Part shown: positions 1 through 4,846 of the stretch, one piece after another
Position numbering within the stretch: the first letter of the stretch is position 1
How the letters are laid out: each line of letters starts with the position of its first letter
From: an uncultured Clostridium sp.
GTDB taxonomy: Bacteria; Bacillota_A; Clostridia; Lachnospirales; Lachnospiraceae
Direction of reading: 5' to 3'
DNA length: 6,305 nt
NCBI GenBank assembly: GCA_947174825.1
Contig: CAMWKN010000099.1
Coordinates: forward strand, 1 to 6,305
The notes under the pieces: generated by a model
The model's database searches: none
The model's input: only the letters and a program-made list of their open reading frames with translations
What the model was told of the DNA's origin: nothing
Program-made: the position numbers and the translations under genes

Positions 1-448
1 GTACCAGTGCCACTGCATCCACCGGAAAACGTCCATCATCCGGATGACCAATAATATTCACATGAGGCTCATCCATTACTTTAATATAGGCTTCTGTATT
101 CCCTTCTCTGGATACACTCTCATAGCAGCCCGGATGCATACTGGCAATTCCCACATCCAGTCCTGGCAAAGTCCACTCCGATAAATCAATCGTTCCATCC
201 GTATCCAAAATATTCAGTTCTGCACCAAACATCAAACGAACTCCATACTTTTCCCTAGGCAGTACCTTTAAATTCTGAAAATAGATCTCACTACAAGATC
301 CCACCATAGCAGGTGCATGTTCTGTGATCCCTAACAGTTGTAATCCTTTATCCGCTGCAGCCCGTGCCATCTCGTTAATGGTATTATAGGCATGACCACT
401 GGCAATGGTGTGTGTATGGGAATCCAATACATACTTTGTTCTTGACAT
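1..448 (-). CDS. ycdX: PHP-domain phosphatase, YcdX-like (C-terminus outside window)
   Basis: The gene starts at ATG 448-446 behind AGGAGG (463-458) and runs off the left edge, leaving 149 N-terminal residues. It begins MSRTKYVLDSHTHT and carries the metal ligands of the YcdX-type PHP fold: H11 and H13 (DSHTHT), H19, H44 (TEHAP), E77 (GAELN), H105 (SMHPG) and H135 (IIGHPDD). Their spacing equals the E. coli YcdX ligands shifted by four residues. The last two ligands (an Asp and a His near residue 196) should lie outside the window. PHP proteins of this group bind a trinuclear, usually zinc, site and act as phosphatases; the physiological substrate is not known from sequence. The protein should be cytoplasmic. 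It lies 103 bp downstream of scpB on the same strand, separated by a long inverted repeat, so it may belong to a different transcription unit. The symbol is given at family level. Confidence 0.9.
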   Translation of the reverse strand, partial: MSRTKYVLDSHTHTIASGHAYNTINEMARAAADKGLQLLGITEHAPAMVGSCSEIYFQNLKVLPREKYGVRLMFGAELNILDTDGTIDLSEWTLPGLDVGIASMHPGCYESVSREGNTEAYIKVMDEPHVNIIGHPDDGRFPVDAVALV

Positions 449-551
449 AGCTTCTTCCCTCCTATCACTATATACAAATACACTATCCGTTCTCAAAGAG
501 TTAAAGTTTCACTTTATCTGACTAAGCCAGGTATTAGTGAAACTTTAACTC
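449..551. other. scpB-phosphatase intergenic region
   Basis: This 103-bp gap holds the left arm, the loop and most of the right arm of the inverted repeat at 496-553. Closer to the phosphatase gene it holds an AT-rich stretch and the ribosome binding site AGGAGG. A TTGAGA (496-491) with TATAGT (472-467) at 18-bp spacing looks promoter-like. Transcription from it would begin inside or next to the ribosome binding site, so I do not call it. No small reading frame with its own binding site is visible. Confidence 0.5.
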
Positions 552-553
552 TT
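496..553. repeat. 18-bp perfect inverted repeat overlapping the scpB stop codon
   Basis: The arms 496-513 and 536-553 are perfect reverse complements (core AGAGTTAAAGTTTCACT), separated by 22 nt. The right arm includes the TAA stop of scpB (554-552). The loop can extend the structure: 515-520 pairs with 528-533, with one G-U pair if read from the plus strand, leaving a 7-nt loop. The 18-bp arms are AT-rich, and neither side is followed by a real T-run (TTGAGAACGG on the minus strand, ATATTTC on the plus strand). It is therefore not a textbook intrinsic terminator. It could be a weak bidirectional terminator, a 3'-end mRNA stabiliser, an operator, or a small palindromic mobile repeat. Confidence 0.85.
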
Positions 554-1127
554 ATATTTCAATATCCAGTTCCAGCTGAATCTCTTCCTCTGCCTCTAAT
601 TTGAAATCCTCGATTTTTTCCGGATTAATGACTGGAAGATCCTCCAAAGACTCAATTCCAAAATTACGCAGAAACTCTTCCGTCGTAGCAAATAAAATCG
701 GTTTTCCCGGTGCGTCCAGCCTACCCACTTCACAGACCAGATTATATTCCACCAGCTTATTCACCGCATGATCCGATTTCACGCCTCGGATATGTTCAAT
801 TTCCACCTTGGTAATAGGCTGTTTGTAGGCAATGATAGACAGCGTTTCCAATAACACATCGGTCAGAACATGTTTCTTTGGTACATGGGCAATCCGTACG
901 ATAGATTCATACATTTCTGCCTTGGTGCACATCTGAAAGGCACCATCTAATTCAATAATCTGGATTCCCCGGTCTTCTGCAGTATAATTATCCATCATAC
1001 TGCGCAAAACCTTGCGGCAGGTATCCTCGTCCTGATCAGTGGCGGCAGCCAACCGTTCCAACTCCACTGCCTCCCCCATGGTAAACAGGATCGCTTCCAT
1101 CTTTGCTTCCAACTCTGATAACTTCAT
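552..1127 (-). CDS. scpB: Segregation and condensation protein B (ScpB)
   Basis: ScpB is the dimeric winged-helix (kite) subunit that binds ScpA and, with the SMC ATPase, forms the bacterial condensin that compacts and separates newly replicated chromosomes. The protein has 191 residues, the usual size. The N-terminal winged helix spans about residues 1-80 (MEAILFTMGEAVELERLA). The second spans about 85-160, with the family signature LETLSIIAYKQPITKVEIEH followed by IRGVKSD, GRLDAPGKPILFATTEEFL and a closing FGIESLEDLP. The tail is strongly acidic (residues about 170-191), as is common in this family. It starts at ATG 1127-1125 with GGAG (1139-1136) eight bases upstream and follows scpA after 19 bp, so the two are surely co-transcribed. 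Its TAA stop lies inside the right arm of the 496-553 inverted repeat. Confidence 0.97.
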   Translation of the reverse strand: MKLSELEAKMEAILFTMGEAVELERLAAATDQDEDTCRKVLRSMMDNYTAEDRGIQIIELDGAFQMCTKAEMYESIVRIAHVPKKHVLTDVLLETLSIIAYKQPITKVEIEHIRGVKSDHAVNKLVEYNLVCEVGRLDAPGKPILFATTEEFLRNFGIESLEDLPVINPEKIEDFKLEAEEEIQLELDIEI

Positions 1128-1146
1128 ATCCTCTGCTCCATTCTAT

Positions 1147-1953
1147 TTAATCCGCACTGGACGGTATCCACTCTCCCTGAAATTTCACGTTATTGTCGTA
1201 TGTAATATAGATATCATCAAAAATATTTTCCTGTAGAATTTTTAGTTTCCCCACCTTTATCAGCTCTAAAATCCCCAGAAAGCTAACAATAACCATCATT
1301 TTAGAGGGTTGTTCCTCTAATAGCTGCCGGAAAGAAAACTTCTGATGCAGCATGGCGTATTCCTCGATAAACAGCATACGGTCTTCCAAGGTAATGCTTT
1401 CCTTTTCAATTTTCCCGAACTTACTGCGAATAGGATCCACTTTATCAATCTGTTTTTTCATAACTGATTTGAAAATATCCTGTAATTTGGCAAGGGTGAC
1501 ATCCGATAGCAATTCGCCCACATCCACTTCATCCTTGATATCCGCAATTTCTTCTGGCACAGAAGCTTCCTTAAACAAAAGCCGGGAAGCATCCATCTGC
1601 TTGTCCTTCAACTCATAAGACGCATATTTATAAGTTTTATATTCCAATAGACGTTCTACCAGTTCTGCCCTTGGATCCTCCTCTTCCCCTTCTTCATTAA
1701 TCTCTGCTGGCAGAAGCATTTTGGACTTGATCTTTAAGAGCGTGGCTGCCATTACCAGAAAATCACTCATAATATCCATATCCTTCTCATCCATGTCAGA
1801 AATGATATCTATATATTGTTCTGTAATCTGAACAATGGGGATATCAAAAATATCTATTTTATTTTTCTCTATTAAATGCAGCAGCAGATCCAAGGGACCG
1901 TCAAATGCATCTAATTTTACTGAAATGACACTGGAATCCACCTGTGCATCCAT
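1147..1953 (-). CDS. scpA: Segregation and condensation protein A (ScpA)
   Basis: ScpA is the kleisin of the SMC-ScpA-ScpB condensin. Its N-terminal domain binds the SMC neck, its C-terminal winged helix binds the SMC cap, and the middle binds the ScpB dimer. The 268-residue protein shows the N-terminal kleisin signature VKLDAFDGPLDLLLHLIEKN followed by KIDIFDIPIVQITEQYI (residues about 12-50), a hydrophobic LVMAATLLKIKSKMLLP segment (about 66-82), an acidic linker EEGEEEDPRAELVERLLEYK, and a C-terminal winged helix ending in GILELIKVGKLKILQ. The start at ATG 1953-1951 is fixed by TCCTCCT on the plus strand (1967-1961, read AGGAGGA), seven bases away. It lies 55 bp after obgE and 19 bp before scpB. 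All domains are present and nothing is broken. Confidence 0.97.
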   Translation of the reverse strand: MDAQVDSSVISVKLDAFDGPLDLLLHLIEKNKIDIFDIPIVQITEQYIDIISDMDEKDMDIMSDFLVMAATLLKIKSKMLLPAEINEEGEEEDPRAELVERLLEYKTYKYASYELKDKQMDASRLLFKEASVPEEIADIKDEVDVGELLSDVTLAKLQDIFKSVMKKQIDKVDPIRSKFGKIEKESITLEDRMLFIEEYAMLHQKFSFRQLLEEQPSKMMVIVSFLGILELIKVGKLKILQENIFDDIYITYDNNVKFQGEWIPSSAD

Positions 1954-2008
1954 CCGTCGCTCCTCCTATCTGGTACAAAAACTATCGTCTGTTTCTTCCG
2001 AAACCACT

Positions 2009-3298
2009 CTATTTGTAATAGTCAAACTGTAGTTCATACATGCGTACTGTATCGCCTTCTTCGATTCCCAATGCTTCCAGTTCCTCCAAGATTCCACTGG
2101 TTTTCAAGAATTTCTGGAAGAAACGGAACCCTTTTTCCGAATCCAGGTTCGTATAACCAAGCATCCTCTCAATCCTTGGTCCCTCCACCACATACATTTT
2201 TTCTTTCTCGTCATATTCCACCGTAAAAGGTTCATCTGGAAAGTCTTCATTTTCCACAATGTATTCCGGTTCAAACACCGTTGGATCTGACGGAATTTCA
2301 TTCAATAGCTGTTTCACATAATAGAGTAGCTCCCGGACACCCCTGCCACTAACCGCTGAAATCGGAAAAACCTGAATCCCCTGAGGTTCAAATTCTTCCC
2401 GCAGCAGCGTAATCACAGTCTCTTCCTCATTGCCATAAAAAACATCTGTCTTATTGGCAGCAATCACCTGTGGTCTCTTTGCCAGTTCTTCACTGTAACG
2501 TGCCAATTCCTGATTGATTACGGAAATATCATTAATGGGATCCCGCCCTTCGGTGGAAGCCGCATCCGCCATATGGATAAAGACTTTGGTACGCTCAATA
2601 TGGCGCAAAAATTCATGCCCCAGTCCCACACCATCGGCGGCTCCCTCAATCAACCCTGGAATATCCGCAATCACAAAAACATCTGTTCCCTCCAGATACA
2701 CTACACCTAACATTGGCTGCAAAGTAGTAAAGTGATAGTTGGCAATCTTTGGCTTAGCATTGCTGACTCTGGATAAAAAGGTGGATTTCCCCACATTTGG
2801 AAATCCCACTAAGCCCACATCTGCAATGGTTTTTAACTCCAGAATAACCTCCAGTTCCCTGGCAGGCTTTCCCGGCTGGGCATATTTCGGCACCTGCATG
2901 GTAGGCGTGGCATAGTGCATATTTCCTTTGCCGCCTCGACCACCTTTTAAAACAACCTGCCGCTTACAGTCATGAGACATATCCACAATAACCTTGCCGG
3001 ACTGCGCCTCCCGAACCACAGTACCCTCCGGTACCTTCACAACTAAATCAGCTCCGTCTGCACCATGACATCTACGTTTGCTGCCAGGTTTCCCATCCTC
3101 TGCACTGTATTTTCGGTTATGCCGGAAATCATTTAATGTATTAAGACCGGAATCCACCTCAAAGATCAGATCTCCTCCTCTGCCGCCATCGCCTCCGTCT
3201 GGTCCTCCTGCCGCTACATACAGCTCCCGCCGGAAACTGACATGCCCGTCGCCACCTTTACCGGAACGGATCCAGATCTTTGCACTGTCCGCAAACAT
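2009..3298 (-). CDS. obgE: GTPase Obg (50S ribosome-associated)
   Basis: Obg is an essential, slow-hydrolysing GTPase that binds the 50S subunit late in assembly and links ribosome state to (p)ppGpp, replication and sporulation in Firmicutes. The 429 residues match the Firmicutes length and contain all three domains. The glycine-rich Obg fold spans about residues 1-158 (SGKGGDGHVSFRRE, GGPDGGDGGRGGD). The G domain has G1 GFPNVGKST at 165-173, switch I TT at 191-192, G3 DIPGL at 212-216, G4 NKTD at 282-285 and G5 SAV at 314-316. The C-terminal OCT domain (about 355-429) contains FTVEY and GPRIERML. It starts at ATG 3298-3296 with AAGG (3309-3306) seven bases upstream. It is separated from rpmA by a terminator and a 296-bp structured gap, so it probably depends on its own promoter or on read-through. 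It is followed directly by scpA, not by yhbY/nadD as in many relatives. Confidence 0.98.
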   Translation of the reverse strand: MFADSAKIWIRSGKGGDGHVSFRRELYVAAGGPDGGDGGRGGDLIFEVDSGLNTLNDFRHNRKYSAEDGKPGSKRRCHGADGADLVVKVPEGTVVREAQSGKVIVDMSHDCKRQVVLKGGRGGKGNMHYATPTMQVPKYAQPGKPARELEVILELKTIADVGLVGFPNVGKSTFLSRVSNAKPKIANYHFTTLQPMLGVVYLEGTDVFVIADIPGLIEGAADGVGLGHEFLRHIERTKVFIHMADAASTEGRDPINDISVINQELARYSEELAKRPQVIAANKTDVFYGNEEETVITLLREEFEPQGIQVFPISAVSGRGVRELLYYVKQLLNEIPSDPTVFEPEYIVENEDFPDEPFTVEYDEKEKMYVVEGPRIERMLGYTNLDSEKGFRFFQKFLKTSGILEELEALGIEEGDTVRMYELQFDYYK

Positions 3299-3349
3299 AT
3301 TGTCACCTTCTTTCTATCATAAATCAGTGCACGTTTTCCTATATAGGAA

Positions 3350-3408
3350 CAAAGTGTGCTTCGCACACTCTCGCGAATTAACAACAACAAAATGCGAAGC
3401 ACACTTTG
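3350..3408. repeat. 16-bp perfect inverted repeat with a competing inner hairpin
   Basis: The arms 3350-3365 and 3393-3408 are perfect reverse complements (CAAAGTGTGCTTCGCA against TGCGAAGCACACTTTG) around a 27-nt AT-rich loop containing TCGCGA. The first arm can instead fold locally: GTGTGC (3354-3359), a TTC loop, then GCACAC (3363-3368). The two folds exclude each other. In the obgE leader transcript the 3408-3393 arm is made first. No T-run follows either fold, so this does not look like a terminator switch. Confidence 0.8.
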
Positions 3409-3410
3409 CC

Positions 3411-3458
3411 GCGCCAGCCAGCGTCACGAAGTGACATCTTCCTTTGCTGGCTGTGCGC
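3411..3458. repeat. Nested GC-rich stem-loop
   Basis: The outer stem pairs GCGC (3411-3414) with GCGC (3455-3458), then CAGCCAGC (3415-3422) with GCTGGCTG (3446-3453), with one bulged T at 3454. Stacked directly inside is a second perfect hairpin: GTCAC (3423-3427), loop GAA, GTGAC (3431-3435). Only 3436-3445 stays unpaired. It is the most GC-rich part of the intergenic block. Confidence 0.75.
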
Positions 3459-3463
3459 ATCTT

Positions 3464-3480
3464 GCCCGAAGGGCTTTTTT
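3464..3480 (+). terminator. Intrinsic terminator on the plus strand
   Basis: GCCC (3464-3467), loop GAA and GGGC (3471-3474) are followed immediately by TTTTTT (3475-3480), the form of a short rho-independent terminator for transcripts running left to right. No plus-strand gene lies upstream of it in the window, so it would act on antisense transcription or belong to the composite element. The stem is only 4 bp, so its efficiency is uncertain. Confidence 0.45.
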
Positions 3481-3528
3481 ACTCTATAGGAATAGTCGTG
3501 TAACGACTACTTCCCTATAGAGTAAAAA
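3476..3528. repeat. 24-bp hairpin with two bulged bases and a GTA loop
   Basis: All 24 bases of 3476-3499 can pair with 3503-3528, leaving only C3510 and C3515 bulged and a 3-nt loop (GTA, 3500-3502). The stem begins as T-run against A-run and contains ACTCTATAGG and TAGTCGT. On either strand the T-run precedes the hairpin and the A-run follows it, the opposite of a terminator. Its T-run and A-run ends double as the T-tracts of the two flanking terminators. Confidence 0.8.
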
Positions 3529-3553
3529 TAGGGGCTGTCATGCCACAGCCCCT
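3524..3553 (-). terminator. Intrinsic terminator of the rplU-prp-rpmA operon
   Basis: On the minus strand AGGGGCTGT (3553-3545) and ACAGCCCCT (3538-3530) form a perfect 9-bp GC-rich stem with a 6-nt loop, followed by ATTTTT (3529-3524). It lies about 40 bp after the rpmA stop and is the clearest terminator in the window. It should end most transcription of the ribosomal operon before obgE. Confidence 0.9.
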
Positions 3554-3562
3554 GTATCGGTA

Positions 3563-3579
3563 TCCGGGCTTTCCCCGGA
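3563..3579 (-). other. Small GC hairpin just after rpmA
   Basis: TCCGGG (3563-3568) pairs with CCCGGA (3574-3579) around a 5-nt loop, 15 bp past the rpmA stop codon. No T-run follows on the minus strand, so it is not itself a terminator. It may protect the mRNA 3' end or pause polymerase ahead of the terminator. Confidence 0.5.
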
Positions 3580-3594
3580 GACAGACAATTCTAA

Positions 3595-3882
3595 TTATTT
3601 TGCATCCACAGGATATACAGAAGCCTGCTTCTTGTCTCTACCTTTTCTCTCAAAACGAACAACGCCGTCTACTAAAGCAAACAAGGTATCATCTCCACCA
3701 CGTCCTACGTTTACACCCGGGTGGATTTTAGTACCACGCTGACGGTAAATAATATTACCTGCCAATACAAACTGTCCGTCTGCTCTCTTTGCTCCTAATC
3801 TCTTAGACTCGGAATCTCTACCATTCTTAGTAGAACCCATTCCCTTTTTATGAGCAAATAACTGAAGGTTCATCTTTAACAT
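3595..3882 (-). CDS. rpmA: Large ribosomal subunit protein bL27, with cleavable N-terminus
   Basis: L27 sits at the peptidyl-transferase centre of the 50S subunit, where its N-terminus reaches the tRNA acceptor ends. The 95-residue protein begins [20 protein letters not shown]. The first nine residues form the Firmicutes extension that is removed after F9 by the protease Prp, exposing the mature AHKKG end. The body is canonical: [63 protein letters not shown]. It starts at ATG 3882-3880 behind an excellent AGGAGGT (3897-3891) eight bases upstream. It lies 74 bp after prp and is the last gene of the operon, followed by a strong terminator. An internal ATG four codons in (3873-3871) lacks a binding site and would destroy the cleavage motif. 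Confidence 0.98.
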   Translation of the reverse strand: MLKMNLQLFAHKKGMGSTKNGRDSESKRLGAKRADGQFVLAGNIIYRQRGTKIHPGVNVGRGGDDTLFALVDGVVRFERKGRDKKQASVYPVDAK

Positions 3883-3956
3883 GTCATTACACCTCCTCTG
3901 ACTATCTTTTTCTGTTCAAAAGCAACCTGTAACCTCATCATTCTACAACTGTAGCA

Positions 3957-4298
3957 TTAATGATTATTTTGCTTTTTCTTCCTAATTTTCAAATATTTTT
4001 TGCCATATTCACTGCGGATCCCTTCCAGACCTAACACCAGTGAACGAAGTAATAGTTGCGCAGATTCTGAAACCGGTGTAGAAACAATCTCAAAACACAC
4101 CACATCCTTTTCCTCATGGACAGCATGTTCAAATCGATCCTCCGTAAAGGCTTCTACCGCATTGATGGTATTGATCACCAGCACTGATACTGCTGCACAG
4201 ACAATGTCCTGTCCATGTTCTGCATATCCGGCATGTCCTTCCATCCGAAATCCGGTATACTCTCTCTGCTCATTCTGATAAATGATTATGTGAATCAT
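3957..4298 (-). CDS. prp: Ribosomal-processing cysteine protease Prp (YsxB family)
   Basis: Prp is the cysteine protease that removes the N-terminal extension of L27 in Firmicutes; this step is essential in Staphylococcus aureus because the extension would block the peptidyl-transferase centre. The 113-residue protein has the family core GFRMEGHAGYAEHGQDIVCA followed by AVS. The catalytic pair falls at H22 and C34, the same numbering as the S. aureus enzyme. LGLEGIRSEY matches the conserved C-terminal helix, and the end is lysine-rich. It starts at ATG 4298-4296. Its AGGTG binding site (4308-4304) abuts the rplU stop codon (4312-4310), leaving 11 bp between the genes, which suggests translational coupling with L21. 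A small CTACA/TGTAG palindrome (3943-3954) lies just past its stop. Its substrate L27 is encoded next. Confidence 0.95.
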   Translation of the reverse strand: MIHIIIYQNEQREYTGFRMEGHAGYAEHGQDIVCAAVSVLVINTINAVEAFTEDRFEHAVHEEKDVVCFEIVSTPVSESAQLLLRSLVLGLEGIRSEYGKKYLKIRKKKQNNH

Positions 4299-4309
4299 CC
4301 GATCACCTA

Positions 4310-4615
4310 TTACGCATTGATCTTTTCAATCTTAACCTGTGTGTAAGACTGTCTGTGACCATTCTTCTTATGATAACCTGTCTTTCTCTTATAGCGGTAA
4401 ACAATGACTTTCTTTGCCTTGCCTTCTTTTACTACAGAAGCAGTAACGGTAGCATTTGCTACATCAGCACCAGCCTTCAAAGTACCATCACTTACAGCAA
4501 CCACGTTATCAAATGTAACAGTTTCGCCAGCTTCTACTGCCAGCTTCTCCACGTTGATTACATCGCCTTCGGAAACCTTATACTGCTTTCCGCCAGTTGC
4601 AATAATAGCGTACAT
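4310..4615 (-). CDS. rplU: Large ribosomal subunit protein bL21
   Basis: L21 is a 23S rRNA-binding protein of the 50S subunit. The chosen product has 101 residues, the normal bacterial length. It starts with the signature [18 protein letters not shown] and ends with [20 protein letters not shown] and [12 protein letters not shown]. The frame is open further upstream to a GTG at 4714, but I reject that start: the extra 33 residues do not resemble L21, they lie in the structured leader, and GTG 4714 coincides with the predicted transcription start. The ATG at 4615-4613 has a perfect AAGGAGG eight bases upstream. It is the first gene of rplU-prp-rpmA, driven by the promoter at 4749-4721 and probably autoregulated through its leader. 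Confidence 0.98.
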   Translation of the reverse strand: MYAIIATGGKQYKVSEGDVINVEKLAVEAGETVTFDNVVAVSDGTLKAGADVANATVTASVVKEGKAKKVIVYRYKRKTGYHKKNGHRQSYTQVKIEKINA

Positions 4616-4714
4616 AGACCTTTCCTCCTTATTATTACTCGCTAACTGTGGTGTTCTCCAGATCGTATCAATACGCTCCAAAGAATCTTCATGGAACCTC
4701 GTTAAGCGGCACAC
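4616..4714 (-). ncRNA. Structured rplU 5' leader, candidate L21 leader
   Basis: From the predicted transcription start to the rplU start codon there is a leader of about 99 nt with several pairings. CGCTTAAC (4708-4701) pairs with GTTAGCG (4646-4640) with one bulge, closing the domain. CGTAT/ATACG (4675-4671 with 4668-4664) forms an inner hairpin. TCCA (4695-4692) can pair with TGGA at 4680-4677 or with TGGA at 4660-4657, giving two alternative folds. A cis-acting L21 leader that senses free L21 is known upstream of rplU in low-GC Gram-positives (Rfam L21_leader). Position and size fit, but I could not run a covariance search, so membership is inferred. Confidence 0.55.
4624..4630 (-). promoter_or_regulatory. 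Ribosome binding site that fixes the rplU start
   Basis: AAGGAGG (4630-4624) lies eight bases before ATG 4615-4613. It decides between that ATG and the longer open frame starting at GTG 4714, which has no binding site. Confidence 0.9.
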
Positions 4715-4720
4715 TAGAGT

Positions 4721-4749
4721 AGTTTATCATTTGCTTGTGGAAATGTCAA
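4721..4749 (-). promoter_or_regulatory. Sigma-A promoter of the rplU operon
   Basis: A perfect -35 TTGACA (4749-4744), a 17-bp spacer, a TG extended -10 element and TAAACT (4726-4721) form a strong vegetative promoter. Transcription should begin near 4714. Upstream is an A/T-rich stretch (4750-4800) that could act as an UP element. The -35 lies inside the perfect inverted repeat AAATGTTTGACATTT (4755-4741). Confidence 0.85.
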
Positions 4750-4846
4750 ACATTTTTTGCTTGAATTTCTACATTTTGCAATATATATTGTTGTAATAAT
4801 TAGTTGGAAACAGGCAGATAAATTTCTGTTATCCGTCAGTTGTTCA
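4750..4846. other. AT-rich spacer upstream of the rplU promoter
   Basis: Together with the promoter and leader this belongs to a 231-bp gene-free stretch. It contains the 12-bp palindrome CAATATATATTG (4779-4790) and runs of A/T. Weak competing pairings after the upstream gene (AACAG with CTGTT, GATAA with TTATC) have no T-run after them. I cannot name a terminator for the membrane-protein gene that ends at 4847. Confidence 0.5.

Larger units (their letters stand above)
3336..3528. repeat. Composite stem-loop element, possibly a small non-autonomous mobile repeat
   Basis: This block of about 193 bp is bounded by similar terminal sequences. One end is the 14-bp palindrome TTCCTATATAGGAA (3336-3349). 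The other is a long hairpin whose arms contain CTATAGG-AA and TTCCCTATAG (3476-3528). TTCCTATA recurs on the minus strand at both ends (3349-3342 and 3492-3485). Between the ends lie several hairpins centred on CTTCG or CGAAG. The GC-rich middle (GCGCCAGCCAGCG) differs in base use from the flanking AT-rich leader. Terminal inverted similarity, internal symmetry, no coding capacity and a position between two transcription units fit a MITE-like intergenic repeat, but I see no clear target-site duplication. The mobile interpretation is inference; the structure itself is plain in the sequence. Confidence 0.5.
3299..3594. other. rpmA-obgE intergenic region, non-coding and highly structured
   Basis: This gap of 296 bp carries no credible gene. 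Reading from rpmA to obgE it holds a small GC hairpin (3563-3579), the rpmA terminator (3553-3524), a composite stem-loop block (3336-3528) and the obgE ribosome binding site. I could not find a convincing minus-strand promoter for obgE. TATGAT (3325-3320 region) has no good -35 partner, and TATATA inside the 3336-3349 palindrome has only GTGTGC at the right distance. Confidence 0.7.

Noticed and set aside
467..496. Promoter TTGAGA...TATAGT for the phosphatase gene
   Set aside because: The boxes look acceptable, but transcription would start in or next to the ribosome binding site at 463-458, leaving no usable leader.
1991..2004. GTTTC/GAAAC hairpin between obgE and scpA as a terminator
   Set aside because: The stem is only 5 bp and AT-rich, and the nearest T-run is about 10 bases beyond it. 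Co-transcription is more likely.
3320..3345. obgE promoter using TATGAT or TATATA as -10
   Set aside because: Neither has a reasonable -35 at 16-18 bp, and TATATA lies in the perfect 14-bp palindrome, which explains it better.
3078..3434. Plus-strand open frame of 118 codons over the obgE start and leader
   Set aside because: It is antisense to the glycine-rich part of Obg, which gives proline- and serine-rich nonsense, and it runs into the hairpin region.
4616..4714. N-terminal extension of L21 from GTG at 4714 (33 extra residues)
   Set aside because: It has no ribosome binding site, lies in the leader at the predicted transcription start, and the extension is unlike L21. The ATG at 4615 has a perfect AAGGAGG.
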